DNA of 64,000 bases, from NCBI RefSeq assembly GCF_014203555.1, contig NZ_JACHJH010000006.1, forward strand, positions 248,001 through 312,000, written 5' to 3'. Positions 30,949 through 42,727 of the stretch are shown in pieces. Position 1 is the first letter of the stretch. Every line of letters begins with the position of its first letter. A program made the translations under genes and the position numbers. The notes beneath the pieces were generated by a model. That model ran no database searches. It was given only the letters and a program-made list of their open reading frames with translations, and was not told the origin of the DNA. The stretch comes from Streptomyces olivoverticillatus (GTDB lineage Bacteria; Actinomycetota; Actinomycetes; Streptomycetales; Streptomycetaceae).

Positions 30949-31701
30949 ATGTCCGGCCACTCTAAATGGGCTACGACGAAGCACAAGAAGGCCGTGATCG
31001 ATGCCAAGCGCGGCAAGCTCTTCGCGAAGCTGATCAAGAACATCGAGGTCGCGGCCCGCACCGGCGGAGCCGACGTGGACGGCAACCCCACTCTCTACGA
31101 CGCCATCCAGAAGGCGAAGAAGAGCTCCGTTCCCAATAAGAACATCGACAGCGCCGTCAAGCGCGGCGCCGGTCTCGAGGCGGGCGGCGCCGACTACGAG
31201 ACCATCATGTACGAGGGCTACGGTCCCAACGGCGTTGCGGTGCTCATCGAGTGCCTCACCGACAACCGTAACCGTGCCGCCTCCGACGTGCGCGTCGCCA
31301 TGACCCGCAACGGCGGCTCGATGGCCGACCCCGGCTCGGTGTCGTACCTCTTCAACCGCAAGGGCGTCGTGATCGTCCCCAAGGGCGAGCTGTCCGAGGA
31401 CGACGTGCTCGGTGCCGTCCTGGACGCCGGTGCCGAAGAGGTCAACGACCTCGGCGAGAACTTCGAGGTCATCAGCGAGGCCACCGACATGGTCGCGGTC
31501 CGCACCGCGCTCCAGAAGGAAGGCATCGACTACGACTCGGCCGAAGCCAACTTCGTGCCCACCATGCAGGTCGAGCTCGACGAGGAAGGCGCGCGCAAGA
31601 TCTTCAAGCTGATCGACGCGCTGGAGGACAGCGACGACGTGCAGAACGTCTTCGCCAACTTCGACGTCTCCGACGAGGTCATGGCCAAGGTCGACGCCTG
31701 A
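30949..31701 (+). CDS. YebC/PmpR-family protein
   Basis: 250 aa, full length, begins MSGHSKWATTKHKKA as in the whole family, with the GPNGVAVLIECLTDNRNRA block. Members were described as DNA-binding regulators, and some relieve ribosome stalling; YebC lies next to ruvC in many bacteria, as here. ATG with AAGGAG upstream. Followed by a strong hairpin. Confidence 0.95.
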   Translation: MSGHSKWATTKHKKAVIDAKRGKLFAKLIKNIEVAARTGGADVDGNPTLYDAIQKAKKSSVPNKNIDSAVKRGAGLEAGGADYETIMYEGYGPNGVAVLIECLTDNRNRAASDVRVAMTRNGGSMADPGSVSYLFNRKGVVIVPKGELSEDDVLGAVLDAGAEEVNDLGENFEVISEATDMVAVRTALQKEGIDYDSAEANFVPTMQVELDEEGARKIFKLIDALEDSDDVQNVFANFDVSDEVMAKVDA

Positions 31702-31725
31702 CCGACGGCGACTGCCGGAAGCGGA

Positions 31726-31764
31726 CCGACGGGCCGACGGGGAAACACCCCGCCGGCCCGTCGG
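31726..31764 (+). terminator. Terminator after yebC
   Basis: 17-bp inverted repeat (arms 31726-31742 and 31748-31764, one A-C mismatch, loop AAACA). Confidence 0.75.
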
Positions 31765-31838
31765 CGTCCCGAGGCGTTGTCAGTGGCAGCCGATAGCCTG
31801 CTCCGGCAGGTGATCAGGTGATCGAAGGGAGGGGCGCG

Positions 31839-32390
31839 ATGCGGGTGCTGGGCGTGGACCCGGGGCTCACACGCTGTGGCGTGGGCGTGGTGGAGGGCGT
31901 GGCGGGCAGACCGCTGCGCATGGTCGGCGTCGGCGTCGTCCGCACCCCGGCCGAGGCCGACACCGCCGACCGCCTCGTCCTCATAGAGCGCGGCATCGAG
32001 CAGTGGCTCGATGAGCACCGGCCCGAATTCGTCGCTGTGGAGCGGGTGTTCAGCCAGCACAACGTCAGCACGGTCATGGGCACCGCCCAGGCCAGCGCTG
32101 TTGCCATGCTCTGCGCCGCCCGCCGTGGACTGCCCGTCGCCCTGCACACCCCGAGCGAGGTCAAGGCCGCCGTCACCGGCTCCGGCCGGGCCGACAAGGC
32201 CCAGGTCGGCTCCATGGTCACCCGGCTGCTGCGGCTGGACGCACCGCCCAAGCCCGCCGACGCCGCCGACGCCCTCGCCCTGGCCATCTGTCACATCTGG
32301 CGCGCTCCCGCGGCCAACCGGCTCCAGGAGGCCGTGGCCGCCCAGCGGCGCACGGCCGTTCCCGTACGACTCCCGAAGGGCACCCGATGA
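31839..32390 (+). CDS. ruvC: Holliday junction resolvase RuvC
   Basis: 183 aa. RNase H-like fold with the acidic residues in VLGVDPGLTR (Asp7), AVERVF (Glu) and ADAADALALA (Asp pair). It cleaves Holliday junctions as a dimer, guided by RuvAB. ATG 31839 has GGGAGGGG five bases upstream; an earlier in-frame GTG has no such site. Overlaps ruvA by 4 bp. Confidence 0.97.
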   Translation: MRVLGVDPGLTRCGVGVVEGVAGRPLRMVGVGVVRTPAEADTADRLVLIERGIEQWLDEHRPEFVAVERVFSQHNVSTVMGTAQASAVAMLCAARRGLPVALHTPSEVKAAVTGSGRADKAQVGSMVTRLLRLDAPPKPADAADALALAICHIWRAPAANRLQEAVAAQRRTAVPVRLPKGTR

Positions 32391-33010
32391 TCGCCTTCGT
32401 CTCCGGGCCGGTCGCGGCCCTCGCCCCCGATGCGGCCGTCGTCGAGGTCGGCGGCATCGGCATGGCCGTGCAGTGCACCCCCAACACGCTCTCGCACCTC
32501 CGGGTGGGGGAGCAGGCCAAACTCGCCACCTCCCTCGTCGTGCGCGAGGACTCCCTGACGCTCTACGGCTTCGCCGACGACGACGAGCGGCAGACCTTCG
32601 AGCTGCTGCAGACCGCCAGCGGGGTCGGGCCGCGGCTGGCGCAGGCCATGCTGGCCGTGCACTCCCCGGACGCGCTGCGCCGGGCCTTCGCCGCCGGCGA
32701 CGAGAAGGCGCTCACGGCCGTGCCCGGGATCGGGAAGAAGGGGGCGCAGAAGCTGCTGCTGGAGTTGAAGGACCGGCTGGGCGAGCCGGTCGGCTCCGGC
32801 CGCGGTACCGCGGTCGCCGCCCCGGCCGCGGCGGGCTGGCGCGATCAGCTGCACGCCGCCCTCGTCGGCCTCGGCTACGCGAGCCGCGAGGCGGACGAGG
32901 CCGTGACGGCCGTCGCCCCCCAGGCCGAGGCCACCGTCGCCGACGGCGGCACGCCGCAGGTGGGGCAGTTGCTGCGGGCGGCGTTGCAGACGCTGAACCG
33001 GGCGCGATGA
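32387..33010 (+). CDS. ruvA: Holliday junction branch migration protein RuvA
   Basis: 207 aa. Domain I OB-fold at the N-terminus (MIAFVSGPVAALAPDAAVV), then helix-hairpin-helix motifs (GVGPRLAQAML, VPGIGKKGAQKLLLELKD) and the RuvB-binding domain III after a Gly/Ala linker. It forms a tetramer on the four-way junction. ATG overlaps the ruvC stop (ATGA). Confidence 0.97.
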   Translation: MIAFVSGPVAALAPDAAVVEVGGIGMAVQCTPNTLSHLRVGEQAKLATSLVVREDSLTLYGFADDDERQTFELLQTASGVGPRLAQAMLAVHSPDALRRAFAAGDEKALTAVPGIGKKGAQKLLLELKDRLGEPVGSGRGTAVAAPAAAGWRDQLHAALVGLGYASREADEAVTAVAPQAEATVADGGTPQVGQLLRAALQTLNRAR

Positions 33011-33068
33011 GTGGGATCCGGTGTGCCCGCAAACCGACGACGAACCATCTGATCGTGAGGTCTCACCC

Positions 33069-34148
33069 GTGAACTGGGACGACGAGTCCGCATACGCCCC
33101 TTCCCCTGCGGCCGATCGCCTCGTCGACACCGTTGCCGACGGCGAGGACCAGGCCGTCGAGGCTGCCCTGCGGCCCAAGGACCTCGGCGAGTTCGTCGGC
33201 CAGGAGCGGGTCCGCGAGCAGCTCGACCTCGTGCTCAAGGCCGCCCGCGCCCGCGGCGCCACCGCCGACCACGTCCTGCTCTCCGGAGCCCCGGGCCTCG
33301 GCAAGACCACCCTGTCGATGATCATCGCGGCGGAGATGGGCGCCCCCATCCGCATCACCTCCGGCCCCGCCATCCAGCACGCCGGCGACCTCGCCGCGAT
33401 CCTCTCCTCCCTCACCGAGGGCGAGGTCCTCTTCCTCGACGAGATCCACCGCATGTCCCGGCCCGCCGAAGAGATGCTCTACATGGCCATGGAGGACTTC
33501 CGGGTCGACGTGATCGTCGGCAAGGGCCCCGGCGCCACCGCCATCCCCCTGGAGCTGCCGCCCTTCACCCTGGTCGGCGCCACCACCCGCGCCGGGCTGC
33601 TGCCGCCCCCGCTGCGCGACCGCTTCGGCTTCACCGGACACATGGAGTTCTACGCCCCGGCCGAGCTCCAGCGCGTCGTCCACCGCTCGGCCCGGCTGCT
33701 CGACGTCGCGATAGAAGCGGAGGGCGCCGCCGAGATCGCGGGCCGCTCCCGCGGCACCCCCCGCATCGCCAACCGCCTGCTGCGCCGCGTCCGCGACTAT
33801 GCGCAGGTCAAGGCCGACGGCGTCATCACCCGGGAGATCGCGGCCCAGGCCCTCCAGGTCTACGAGGTCGACGCCCGCGGCCTCGACCGGCTCGACCGGG
33901 CCGTGCTCACGGCCCTGCTCAAGCTCTTCGGCGGCGGCCCCGTCGGCCTGTCGACCCTGGCCGTGGCCGTGGGCGAGGAGCGCGAGACGGTCGAGGAGGT
34001 CGCCGAGCCGTTCCTGGTCCGGGAGGGATTGCTGGCCCGTACACCCAGGGGGCGGGTGGCGACCCCGGCGGCCTGGGCGCACCTGGGGCTGGTGCCGCCC
34101 GGACAGGGCGCCCCGGGGGCGGGGCAGGGCGGACTCTTCGCCGAGTGA
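33069..34148 (+). CDS. ruvB: Holliday junction branch migration ATPase RuvB
   Basis: 359 aa. AAA+ motor with Walker A GAPGLGKTTLS, Walker B LFLDEIHRM, sensor I GATTRAGLL and a C-terminal winged-helix domain. It drives branch migration together with RuvA. GTG 33069 (MNWDDE...) has GAGGT eight bases upstream; the longer open frame lacks support. 58 bp after ruvA, same operon. Confidence 0.97.
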   Translation: MNWDDESAYAPSPAADRLVDTVADGEDQAVEAALRPKDLGEFVGQERVREQLDLVLKAARARGATADHVLLSGAPGLGKTTLSMIIAAEMGAPIRITSGPAIQHAGDLAAILSSLTEGEVLFLDEIHRMSRPAEEMLYMAMEDFRVDVIVGKGPGATAIPLELPPFTLVGATTRAGLLPPPLRDRFGFTGHMEFYAPAELQRVVHRSARLLDVAIEAEGAAEIAGRSRGTPRIANRLLRRVRDYAQVKADGVITREIAAQALQVYEVDARGLDRLDRAVLTALLKLFGGGPVGLSTLAVAVGEERETVEEVAEPFLVREGLLARTPRGRVATPAAWAHLGLVPPGQGAPGAGQGGLFAE

Positions 34149-34195
34149 CGGCGCGTGGGCTGGTCCGGTCAGGAACCGCGGTGCCATGCTGGGCG

Positions 34196-34225
34196 TTGTT
34201 CCATAGGCGCGGACTCGCTTAGACT
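34196..34225 (+). promoter_or_regulatory. Candidate promoter of yajC
   Basis: TTGTTC and TAGACT separated by 18 bp, about 88 bp before the yajC start. Confidence 0.5.
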
Positions 34226-34312
34226 CCGCCGATGCCGTCCGTATCGGTGCGGCATACCACCCCCGTAGCCCAGGCCGCGCCCCCAGCGGTCGTGTGAAGG
34301 AAACCCCGTCCC

Positions 34313-34798
34313 GTGAATATCGTGACTCTCCTGCCGTTCATCGTGCTTATCGGGGCCATGTTCCTGATGACCCGGTCGGCCAAGAACAAGCAGCGCCAGG
34401 CGGCGCAGATGCGCGACCAGATGGCGCCGGGCACCGGTGTCCGGACGATCGGCGGCATGTACGCCACCGTCAAGGAGATCAACGACGACACCGTCCTTCT
34501 CGAGGTCGCCCCGGGCGTCCACGCGATCTACGCGAAGAACGCGATCGGTGCCGTCCTGGAGGACGCCGAGTACAACCGCATCGTCCACGGCGTCGAGGCG
34601 GATGAGACCCCGGCCGTTCCGGACGACGCTTCGTCGCTGACCGAGGGCGAGCCCGAGGCCGCCGCGGAGACGAAGATCGACCTCGGCAAGGAGGCCCCGG
34701 CCGCCGCTGACGAGTCCGGGAAGCAGGACGAGAAGCCCGAGGCCGAGGGCACCGAGGCGAAGGACGCCAAGCGGGACGGCAACACCGACGCGAAGTAG
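34313..34798 (+). CDS. yajC: Preprotein translocase subunit YajC
   Basis: 161 aa. Short N-terminal membrane helix (IVTLLPFIVLIGAMFLM) then the conserved cytoplasmic core MAPGTGVRTIGGMYATVKEI, ending in an acidic, Lys/Glu/Ala-rich tail about 60 residues longer than usual. It joins SecDF in the holotranslocon. GTG start with GAAGGA; followed by a hairpin and secD. Confidence 0.95.
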   Translation: MNIVTLLPFIVLIGAMFLMTRSAKNKQRQAAQMRDQMAPGTGVRTIGGMYATVKEINDDTVLLEVAPGVHAIYAKNAIGAVLEDAEYNRIVHGVEADETPAVPDDASSLTEGEPEAAAETKIDLGKEAPAAADESGKQDEKPEAEGTEAKDAKRDGNTDAK

Positions 34799-34805
34799 CC
34801 CCTTC

Positions 34806-34849
34806 ACGGAACCGCGGAGCACCCACCGAGCGGTGCGCCGCGGTTCCGT
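34806..34849 (+). terminator. Hairpin between yajC and secD
   Basis: 12-bp arms ACGGAACCGCGG / CCGCGGTTCCGT enclosing a smaller GCACC/GGTGC hairpin. May terminate or attenuate between yajC and secD. Confidence 0.6.
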
Positions 34850-34946
34850 TACGGTCTAGGCTCCGGCGGGGGCAGGTCCCCACAACACTTCGTGGCCGTC
34901 CGGCGAACACCCGACGCCCGGCGGTTGGACAGGGAGAAACGACAAG

Positions 34947-36785
34947 GTGGCAGCACCGAAGAAGGGCCGCAGGTCCCCGGGCGGCCAGGGCAGGCCGGGC
35001 CGAGTCCTGGCCCTGATCCTGATCGCCATGGTGGCGCTCACCGGGGGGATGTTCGCCTCCGGGCACACCACGCCGCGGCTGGGCATCGACCTCGCGGGCG
35101 GCACCAGCTTCACGCTGGAGGCCAAGAACCAGCCCGGCAAGCCCAACGCGATCAACAAGACCAACATGAACACCGCCGTCGGCATCATCGAGCGGCGTGT
35201 CAACGGTCTGGGTGTCACCGAGGCCGAGGTCCAGACGCAGGGCGACAAGCACATCATCGTGAACATCCCTCGCGGGACGAACGCGAAGCAGGCCCGTCAG
35301 CAGGTCGGCACCACCGCCCAGCTCGGCTTCCGCCCCGTGCTGGTATCCGCCCCCGCGATGAAGGCGCCCGAGCCCACGCCGAGCACCTCCGCCAACGGCA
35401 AGGACAACGGCGACAAGAGCAAGGGCGACAAGAGCAAGGGCGACAAGAGCAAGGACGACAAGAACAAGTCCTCCGGCTCCCCGTCCCCCTCCGCCAGCAC
35501 CCAGGGCCGCCCGGTCACCGACGCCCTCAAGGCCGACGGCACCGCGACCCCCGGCGCCACCGCCACCGTCTCCCCGTCCGGCAAGACGGACGACAAGAGC
35601 ACGGACGGCAAGACCGACGCGAAGAAGCAGGACGACAAGAAGGCGCCCACGCCCACCCCGTCCGCCGGGGACACGGCCGCCCTGCAGAAGAAGCTCGACG
35701 CCGTGGACTGCACCACCAAGGACGGCCGCGCCAAGGCGAACGCGGACGCTGCCAACACCGCGCCGACCGACCCCATCGTCGCCTGCCGCAAGGACGGCAC
35801 GACGAAGGAGATCCTCGGTCCCGTGGCCGTCGAGGGCACCGGCGTCACCGAGGCCAATGCCGTCTTCGACAGCCAGGGCGGCAAGGGCTGGATCGTCCAG
35901 CTGAAGTTCAACTCCTCGGGCTCCAAGAAGTTCGCCCAGGTCACCGGCGATCTGGCCACCAAGCAGCCGCCGCAGAACCAGTTCGCGATCGTCCTCGACG
36001 GCGAGGTCGTCTCCGACCCGTCGGTCAGCACCTCGATCGCGGGCGGCCAGGCGGAGATCTCCGGCGGCTTCACCCAGCAGTCCGCCCGGGACCTGTCCAA
36101 CGTGCTGTCCTACGGTGCCCTGCCGCTCTCCTTCGACGTCGTCACCGAGCAGACGGTCACCGCCGCGCTCGGCGGTGAGCAGCTGCGTGCCGGCCTGATC
36201 GCCGGCGCCATCGGCCTCGGCCTCGTGATCATCTACCTGGTGGCGTACTACCGCGGGCTGGCGCTCGTCGCCCTCGCGAGCCTGGCGTGCTCGGCCGTCC
36301 TCACGTACACGATCATGGTCCTGCTCGGCACGGCACTCAGCTTCGCGCTGAACCTGCCCGCCGTCTGCGGCGCCATCGTGGCGATCGGCATCACGGCCGA
36401 CTCCTTCATCGTCTACTTCGAGCGCATCCGGGACGAGATCCGCGAGGGCCGCACCCTGCGCCCCGCCGTCGAGCGTGGCTGGCCGCGGGCCCGCCGCACC
36501 ATCCTCGTCTCCGACTTCGTCTCCTTCCTCGCCGCCGCGGTGCTCTTCATCGTCACCGTCGGCAAGGTGCAGGGCTTCGCCTTCACCCTCGGTCTGACCA
36601 CGCTGCTCGACGTCGTCGTGGTCTTCTTCTTCACCAAGCCGCTGATGACACTCCTCGCGCGCCGCAAGTTCTTCGCCAGCGGCCACCCCTGGTCCGGCCT
36701 CGACCCCAAGCGGCTCGGCGCCAAGCCGCCGCTGCGGGCCTCCCGCCGCCGCCCCTCCGCCACCGTCGACCCGAAGGAGGCGTGA
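34947..36785 (+). CDS. secD: Protein translocase subunit SecD
   Basis: 612 aa. One N-terminal helix (VLALILIAMVALTGGMFA), the SecDF motif D1 LGIDLAGGTSF, a large external domain, then five membrane helices (from RAGLIAGAIGLGLVIIYLVAYY onward) with the GITADSFIVYFERIRDE motif. It uses the proton gradient to pull proteins out of SecYEG. Residues about 150-245 are a low-complexity Lys/Asp/Ser/Thr/Pro insertion with DNA-level 15-bp repeats, not found in the family's short forms. GTG 34947 with AGGGAG; secF follows after 1 bp. Confidence 0.96.
   Translation: MAAPKKGRRSPGGQGRPGRVLALILIAMVALTGGMFASGHTTPRLGIDLAGGTSFTLEAKNQPGKPNAINKTNMNTAVGIIERRVNGLGVTEAEVQTQGDKHIIVNIPRGTNAKQARQQVGTTAQLGFRPVLVSAPAMKAPEPTPSTSANGKDNGDKSKGDKSKGDKSKDDKNKSSGSPSPSASTQGRPVTDALKADGTATPGATATVSPSGKTDDKSTDGKTDAKKQDDKKAPTPTPSAGDTAALQKKLDAVDCTTKDGRAKANADAANTAPTDPIVACRKDGTTKEILGPVAVEGTGVTEANAVFDSQGGKGWIVQLKFNSSGSKKFAQVTGDLATKQPPQNQFAIVLDGEVVSDPSVSTSIAGGQAEISGGFTQQSARDLSNVLSYGALPLSFDVVTEQTVTAALGGEQLRAGLIAGAIGLGLVIIYLVAYYRGLALVALASLACSAVLTYTIMVLLGTALSFALNLPAVCGAIVAIGITADSFIVYFERIRDEIREGRTLRPAVERGWPRARRTILVSDFVSFLAAAVLFIVTVGKVQGFAFTLGLTTLLDVVVVFFFTKPLMTLLARRKFFASGHPWSGLDPKRLGAKPPLRASRRRPSATVDPKEA
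35409..35468 (+). repeat. 15-bp tandem repeat inside secD
   Basis: Three perfect copies of GGCGACAAGAGCAAG and one divergent copy, coding for GDKSK repeats in the external domain of SecD. Confidence 0.9.
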
Positions 36786-36786
36786 G

Positions 36787-37923
36787 ATGTCGCGACTCGG
36801 CACCCTCGGCGCCCGGCTCTACCGCGGCGAGGTCGGCTACGACTTCGTCGGCAAGCGGAAGATCTGGTACGGCATCTCGATCCTCATCACCATCACGGCC
36901 ATCCTCGGCCTGGCGGTGCGCGGCCTGAACATGGGCATCGAGTTCTCCGGCGGCGCGGTCTTCACCACCCCCACGACCTCGGTCTCGGCCGAGGACGCCC
37001 GTCGCACGGCCCAGGATGCCTCCGGTCACACCGCGATCGTCCAGAAGCTCGGCAACCACTCGCTGCGCGTCCAGGTCAGCGAGCTGACCACGGACCAGTC
37101 GCGCAAGACCCAGGAGGCGCTGGCCAAGAAGCTGGACGTCTCCACGGACAAGGTCAACACCGACATCGTCGGCCCCAGCTGGGGTGATGAGATCGCCAAC
37201 AAGGCCTGGACGGGCCTCGGGGTCTTCATGATCCTCGTGGTGATCTACCTGGCGATCGCCTTCGAGTGGCGGATGGCGCTCGCCGCGCTGATCGCGCTGA
37301 TCCACGACCTCACCATCACCGTCGGCGTCTACGCGCTGGTGGGCTTCGAGGTCACCCCCGGCACCGTGATCGGTCTGCTGACCATCCTCGGCTACTCCCT
37401 CTACGACACCGTCGTCGTCTTCGACGGTCTCAAGGAGAGCTCGAAGGACATCACCAAGCAGACCCGCTTCACCTACAGCGAGATCGCCAACCGCAGCCTC
37501 AACGGCACCCTGGTGCGCTCCATCAACACCACGGTCGTGGCGCTGCTGCCGGTCGCCGGTCTGCTCTTCATCGGCGGCGGCTTCCTCGGCGCGGGCATGC
37601 TCAACGACATCTCCCTCGCCCTGTTCGTCGGCCTCGCGGCCGGTGCGTACTCCTCGATCTTCATCGCCACCCCGCTGGTCGCCGACCTCAAGGAGCGCGA
37701 CCCGCAGATGAAGGCGCTGGCCAAGCGGGTGCGCGCCCGCCGGGCCGCGGACGCCGCCAAGGCGGAGCAGGGCGCCGTGCAGGACGAGGCCGCAGAGTCG
37801 GCCGAGGCGGACGAGGACGACGAGCCGCAGGACGCGTCGCCCGCCGGCGTCGTCGGCCAGCGCGACCGGTCCGCAGGCCGGGGCCGCGGCGGCCGCGGCC
37901 GCACCTCGGGGAAGCGCCGATGA
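36787..37923 (+). CDS. secF: Protein translocase subunit SecF
   Basis: 378 aa. N-terminal helix, the LNMGIEFSGGAVF motif of the external domain, and five C-terminal helices with the SLYDTVVVFDGLKE signature. The last 60 residues are a charged cytoplasmic tail (Glu/Asp then Gly/Arg-rich). Forms the SecDF pair with the upstream gene. ATG one base after the secD stop; its own stop overlaps apt (ATGA). Confidence 0.97.
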   Translation: MSRLGTLGARLYRGEVGYDFVGKRKIWYGISILITITAILGLAVRGLNMGIEFSGGAVFTTPTTSVSAEDARRTAQDASGHTAIVQKLGNHSLRVQVSELTTDQSRKTQEALAKKLDVSTDKVNTDIVGPSWGDEIANKAWTGLGVFMILVVIYLAIAFEWRMALAALIALIHDLTITVGVYALVGFEVTPGTVIGLLTILGYSLYDTVVVFDGLKESSKDITKQTRFTYSEIANRSLNGTLVRSINTTVVALLPVAGLLFIGGGFLGAGMLNDISLALFVGLAAGAYSSIFIATPLVADLKERDPQMKALAKRVRARRAADAAKAEQGAVQDEAAESAEADEDDEPQDASPAGVVGQRDRSAGRGRGGRGRTSGKRR

Positions 37924-38486
37924 CCGCCGTGAGCGCCTCGGGCGCCGACGAGAACCTGCGCGAGCTGCTGCTCAGCCGCATCCACGACGTGCCGGACTAC
38001 CCCAAGCCGGGCGTGATGTTCAAGGACATCACCCCGCTGCTCGCCGACGCCCAGGCGTTCGGCGCGCTGACGGACGCGCTCGTCGACCTGTGCGAGCGCT
38101 GCGATGCCGACAAGGTGGTGGGCCTGGAGGCCCGCGGCTTCATCCTGGCGGCCCCCGTCGCCGTCCGCGCCGGGGTCGGTTTCGTGCCCGTGCGCAAGGC
38201 GGGCAAGCTGCCGGGCGCCACGCTGTCGCAGGCCTACGACCTGGAGTACGGCACCGCCGAGATCGAGATACACGCCGACGCGCTGGCCCCCGGCGACCGG
38301 GTGCTCGTCATCGACGACGTGCTCGCCACCGGCGGCACGGCCGAGGCCTCGCTGAAGCTGATCCGCCGGGCCGGGGCAGAGGTGGCCGGGGTGGCCGTGC
38401 TGATGGAGCTCGGATTCCTGCCCGGGCGCGAGCGTCTGGAACCCGCTCTCGAAGGCGCGCCGCTCGCCGCACTGATCACCGTCTGA
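37920..38486 (+). CDS. apt: Adenine phosphoribosyltransferase
   Basis: 188 aa. PRPP-binding motif VLVIDDVLATGGTA and the family N-terminus IHDVPDYPKPGVMFKDITPLL, with VGLEARGF and RKAGKLPG. It salvages adenine to AMP. Overlaps secF and lies just upstream of relA, the same order seen in many actinobacteria, linking purine salvage with (p)ppGpp metabolism. Confidence 0.97.
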   Translation: MTAVSASGADENLRELLLSRIHDVPDYPKPGVMFKDITPLLADAQAFGALTDALVDLCERCDADKVVGLEARGFILAAPVAVRAGVGFVPVRKAGKLPGATLSQAYDLEYGTAEIEIHADALAPGDRVLVIDDVLATGGTAEASLKLIRRAGAEVAGVAVLMELGFLPGRERLEPALEGAPLAALITV

Positions 38487-38512
38487 CCAGCTCAGGCCGC
38501 GGATACACCAAC

Positions 38513-38549
38513 CAAGGCGGGCACCGGGAGACACCCGGTGCCCGCCTTG
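38513..38549 (+). terminator. Terminator after apt
   Basis: Perfect 16-bp inverted repeat CAAGGCGGGCACCGGG / CCCGGTGCCCGCCTTG with loop AGACA. relA probably has its own promoter just after. Confidence 0.8.
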
Positions 38550-38651
38550 TGCGTACCCGGCCGGCACCGGGCGAGCGGCGCCGAGGTGGCCGGGATCGAT
38601 ACCATGGCAGTCCGGACCTGAACGGGGGGCCGGTACGCATGAGGAGTGCTC

Positions 38652-41204
<2,553 letters not shown>

Positions 41205-41214
41205 CACGGCAATG

Positions 41215-41250
41215 AGTAAGGGGCTCCGGCAATAGCCGGAGCCCCTTACT
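41215..41250. terminator. Bidirectional terminator between relA and the DUF349 gene
   Basis: Perfect 16-bp inverted repeat AGTAAGGGGCTCCGGC / GCCGGAGCCCCTTACT with an AATA loop. Confidence 0.85.
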
Positions 41251-41267
41251 TCATGCGCTCGTGCGGG

Positions 41268-42497
41268 TCAGCCGCCGAACTCCTCAAGCCCCTTGAGGGC
41301 CTGGTCCAGCAGCGCCTTGCGGCCCTCCAGCTCCTTGGCGAGCTTGTCGGCCTTGGCGTCGTTGCCCGCGGCACGCGCCTTGTCCACCTGCTCCTGGAGC
41401 TTGTCGACGGCCGACTGCAGCTGCCCGGTCAGCCCGGCCGCACGGGCCCGCGCCTCCGGGTTCGTACGCCGCCACTCGGCCTCCTCGGCCTCCTGGATGG
41501 CGCGCTCGACCGCGTGCATCCGGCCTTCGATCTTCGGCCGGGCGTCGCGCGGCACGTGGCCGATGGCCTCCCAGCGTTCGTTGATCGAGCGGAACGCCGC
41601 CCGCGCCGACTTGAGGTCCGTCACCGGCAGGAGCTTCTCGGCCTCGACGACCAGCTCCTCCTTGAGCGTGAGGTTGCCCTGCTGCTCGGCGTCGCGCTCG
41701 GCGAACACCTCGCCGCGCGCCTGGAAGAAGACGTCCTGGGCGCCCCGGAAGCGCGCCCACAGCTCGTCCTCCGCCTCGCGCTGGGCGCGGCCGGCGGACT
41801 TCCACTCGGTCATCAGATCGCGGTAACGCGCGGCCGTGGGGCCCCAGTCGGTGGACCCGGAGAGCGCCTCGGCCTCGGCGACCAGCTTCTCCTTGGCCTT
41901 GCGGGCGTCCTCGCGCTGCGCGTCCAGAGAGGCAAAGTGCGCCTTGCGCCGCTTGGAGAACGCGGAGCGGGCGTGCGAGAAGCGGTGCCACAGCTCGTCG
42001 TCCGTCTTGCGGTCCAGCCGCGGCAGGCCCTTCCAGGTGTCGACCAGCGAGCGCAGCCGCTCCCCGGCCGACCGCCACTGCTCGCTCGCCGCCAGCTCCT
42101 CGGCCTCGGCGACCAGCGCCTCCTTCGCCGTACGGGCCTCTTCCGACTGCTTCGCCTTCGCGGCCTTGCGCTCCTCGCGGCGCGACTCGACCGTGGCGAC
42201 CAGCGCCTCCAGCCGGCCCCGCAGCGCGGCCAGATCGCCGACCGCGTGGTGCTCGTCGACCTGGGTGCGCAGATGCTCGATGGCCGTCATCGCGTCCTTG
42301 GCCGACAGGTCGGTGGTCCTGACCCGGCGCTCGAGGAGGCCGATCTCCACGACCAAGCCCTCGTACTTGCGCTCGAAGTAAGCCAGGGCCTCCTCCGGAG
42401 ACCCGGCCTGCCACGAGCCGACGACCTGCTCGCCGTCGGCGGTACGCACGTACACGGTCCCCGTCTCGTCGACGCGGCCCCACGGGTCGCTGCTCAC
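41268..42497 (-). CDS. DUF349-repeat protein
   Basis: 409 aa. After a small N-terminal domain (SSDPWGRVDETGTVYVRTADGE, residues 2-23), the rest is a long alpha-helical, coiled-coil-rich protein with repeated DUF349 units (for example WRSAGERLRSLVDTWKGLPR, DWGPTAARYRDLMTEWKSAG, LKSARAAFRSINERWEAIGH). Members of this repeat family bind nucleic acid or ribosomes in other bacteria; here the function is unknown. GTG 42497 with GGAGGAGG four bases upstream. Cytoplasmic; no membrane helix. Confidence 0.85.
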   Translation of the reverse strand: MSSDPWGRVDETGTVYVRTADGEQVVGSWQAGSPEEALAYFERKYEGLVVEIGLLERRVRTTDLSAKDAMTAIEHLRTQVDEHHAVGDLAALRGRLEALVATVESRREERKAAKAKQSEEARTAKEALVAEAEELAASEQWRSAGERLRSLVDTWKGLPRLDRKTDDELWHRFSHARSAFSKRRKAHFASLDAQREDARKAKEKLVAEAEALSGSTDWGPTAARYRDLMTEWKSAGRAQREAEDELWARFRGAQDVFFQARGEVFAERDAEQQGNLTLKEELVVEAEKLLPVTDLKSARAAFRSINERWEAIGHVPRDARPKIEGRMHAVERAIQEAEEAEWRRTNPEARARAAGLTGQLQSAVDKLQEQVDKARAAGNDAKADKLAKELEGRKALLDQALKGLEEFGG

Positions 42498-42727
42498 AGC
42501 GCCTCCTCCACATGATGCCGGGCCGGTGTGCGGCCCGCGCATCGTCCACAGTTGTTCCGGGCAGGGCCGCGCCCTGGCCGGTCCGACGGCTTGATCATCC
42601 GGGTGCGTACAGCCGCCGGAGCAGGCACCCTACACAACGCCAACATAGGCGAACGGCGCCCCGGCTGTCCGTATCCCGCGCGACCGAAATTTCGCCGTAC
42701 GGGCATCGAGAACGCGCCAGGACCGGC

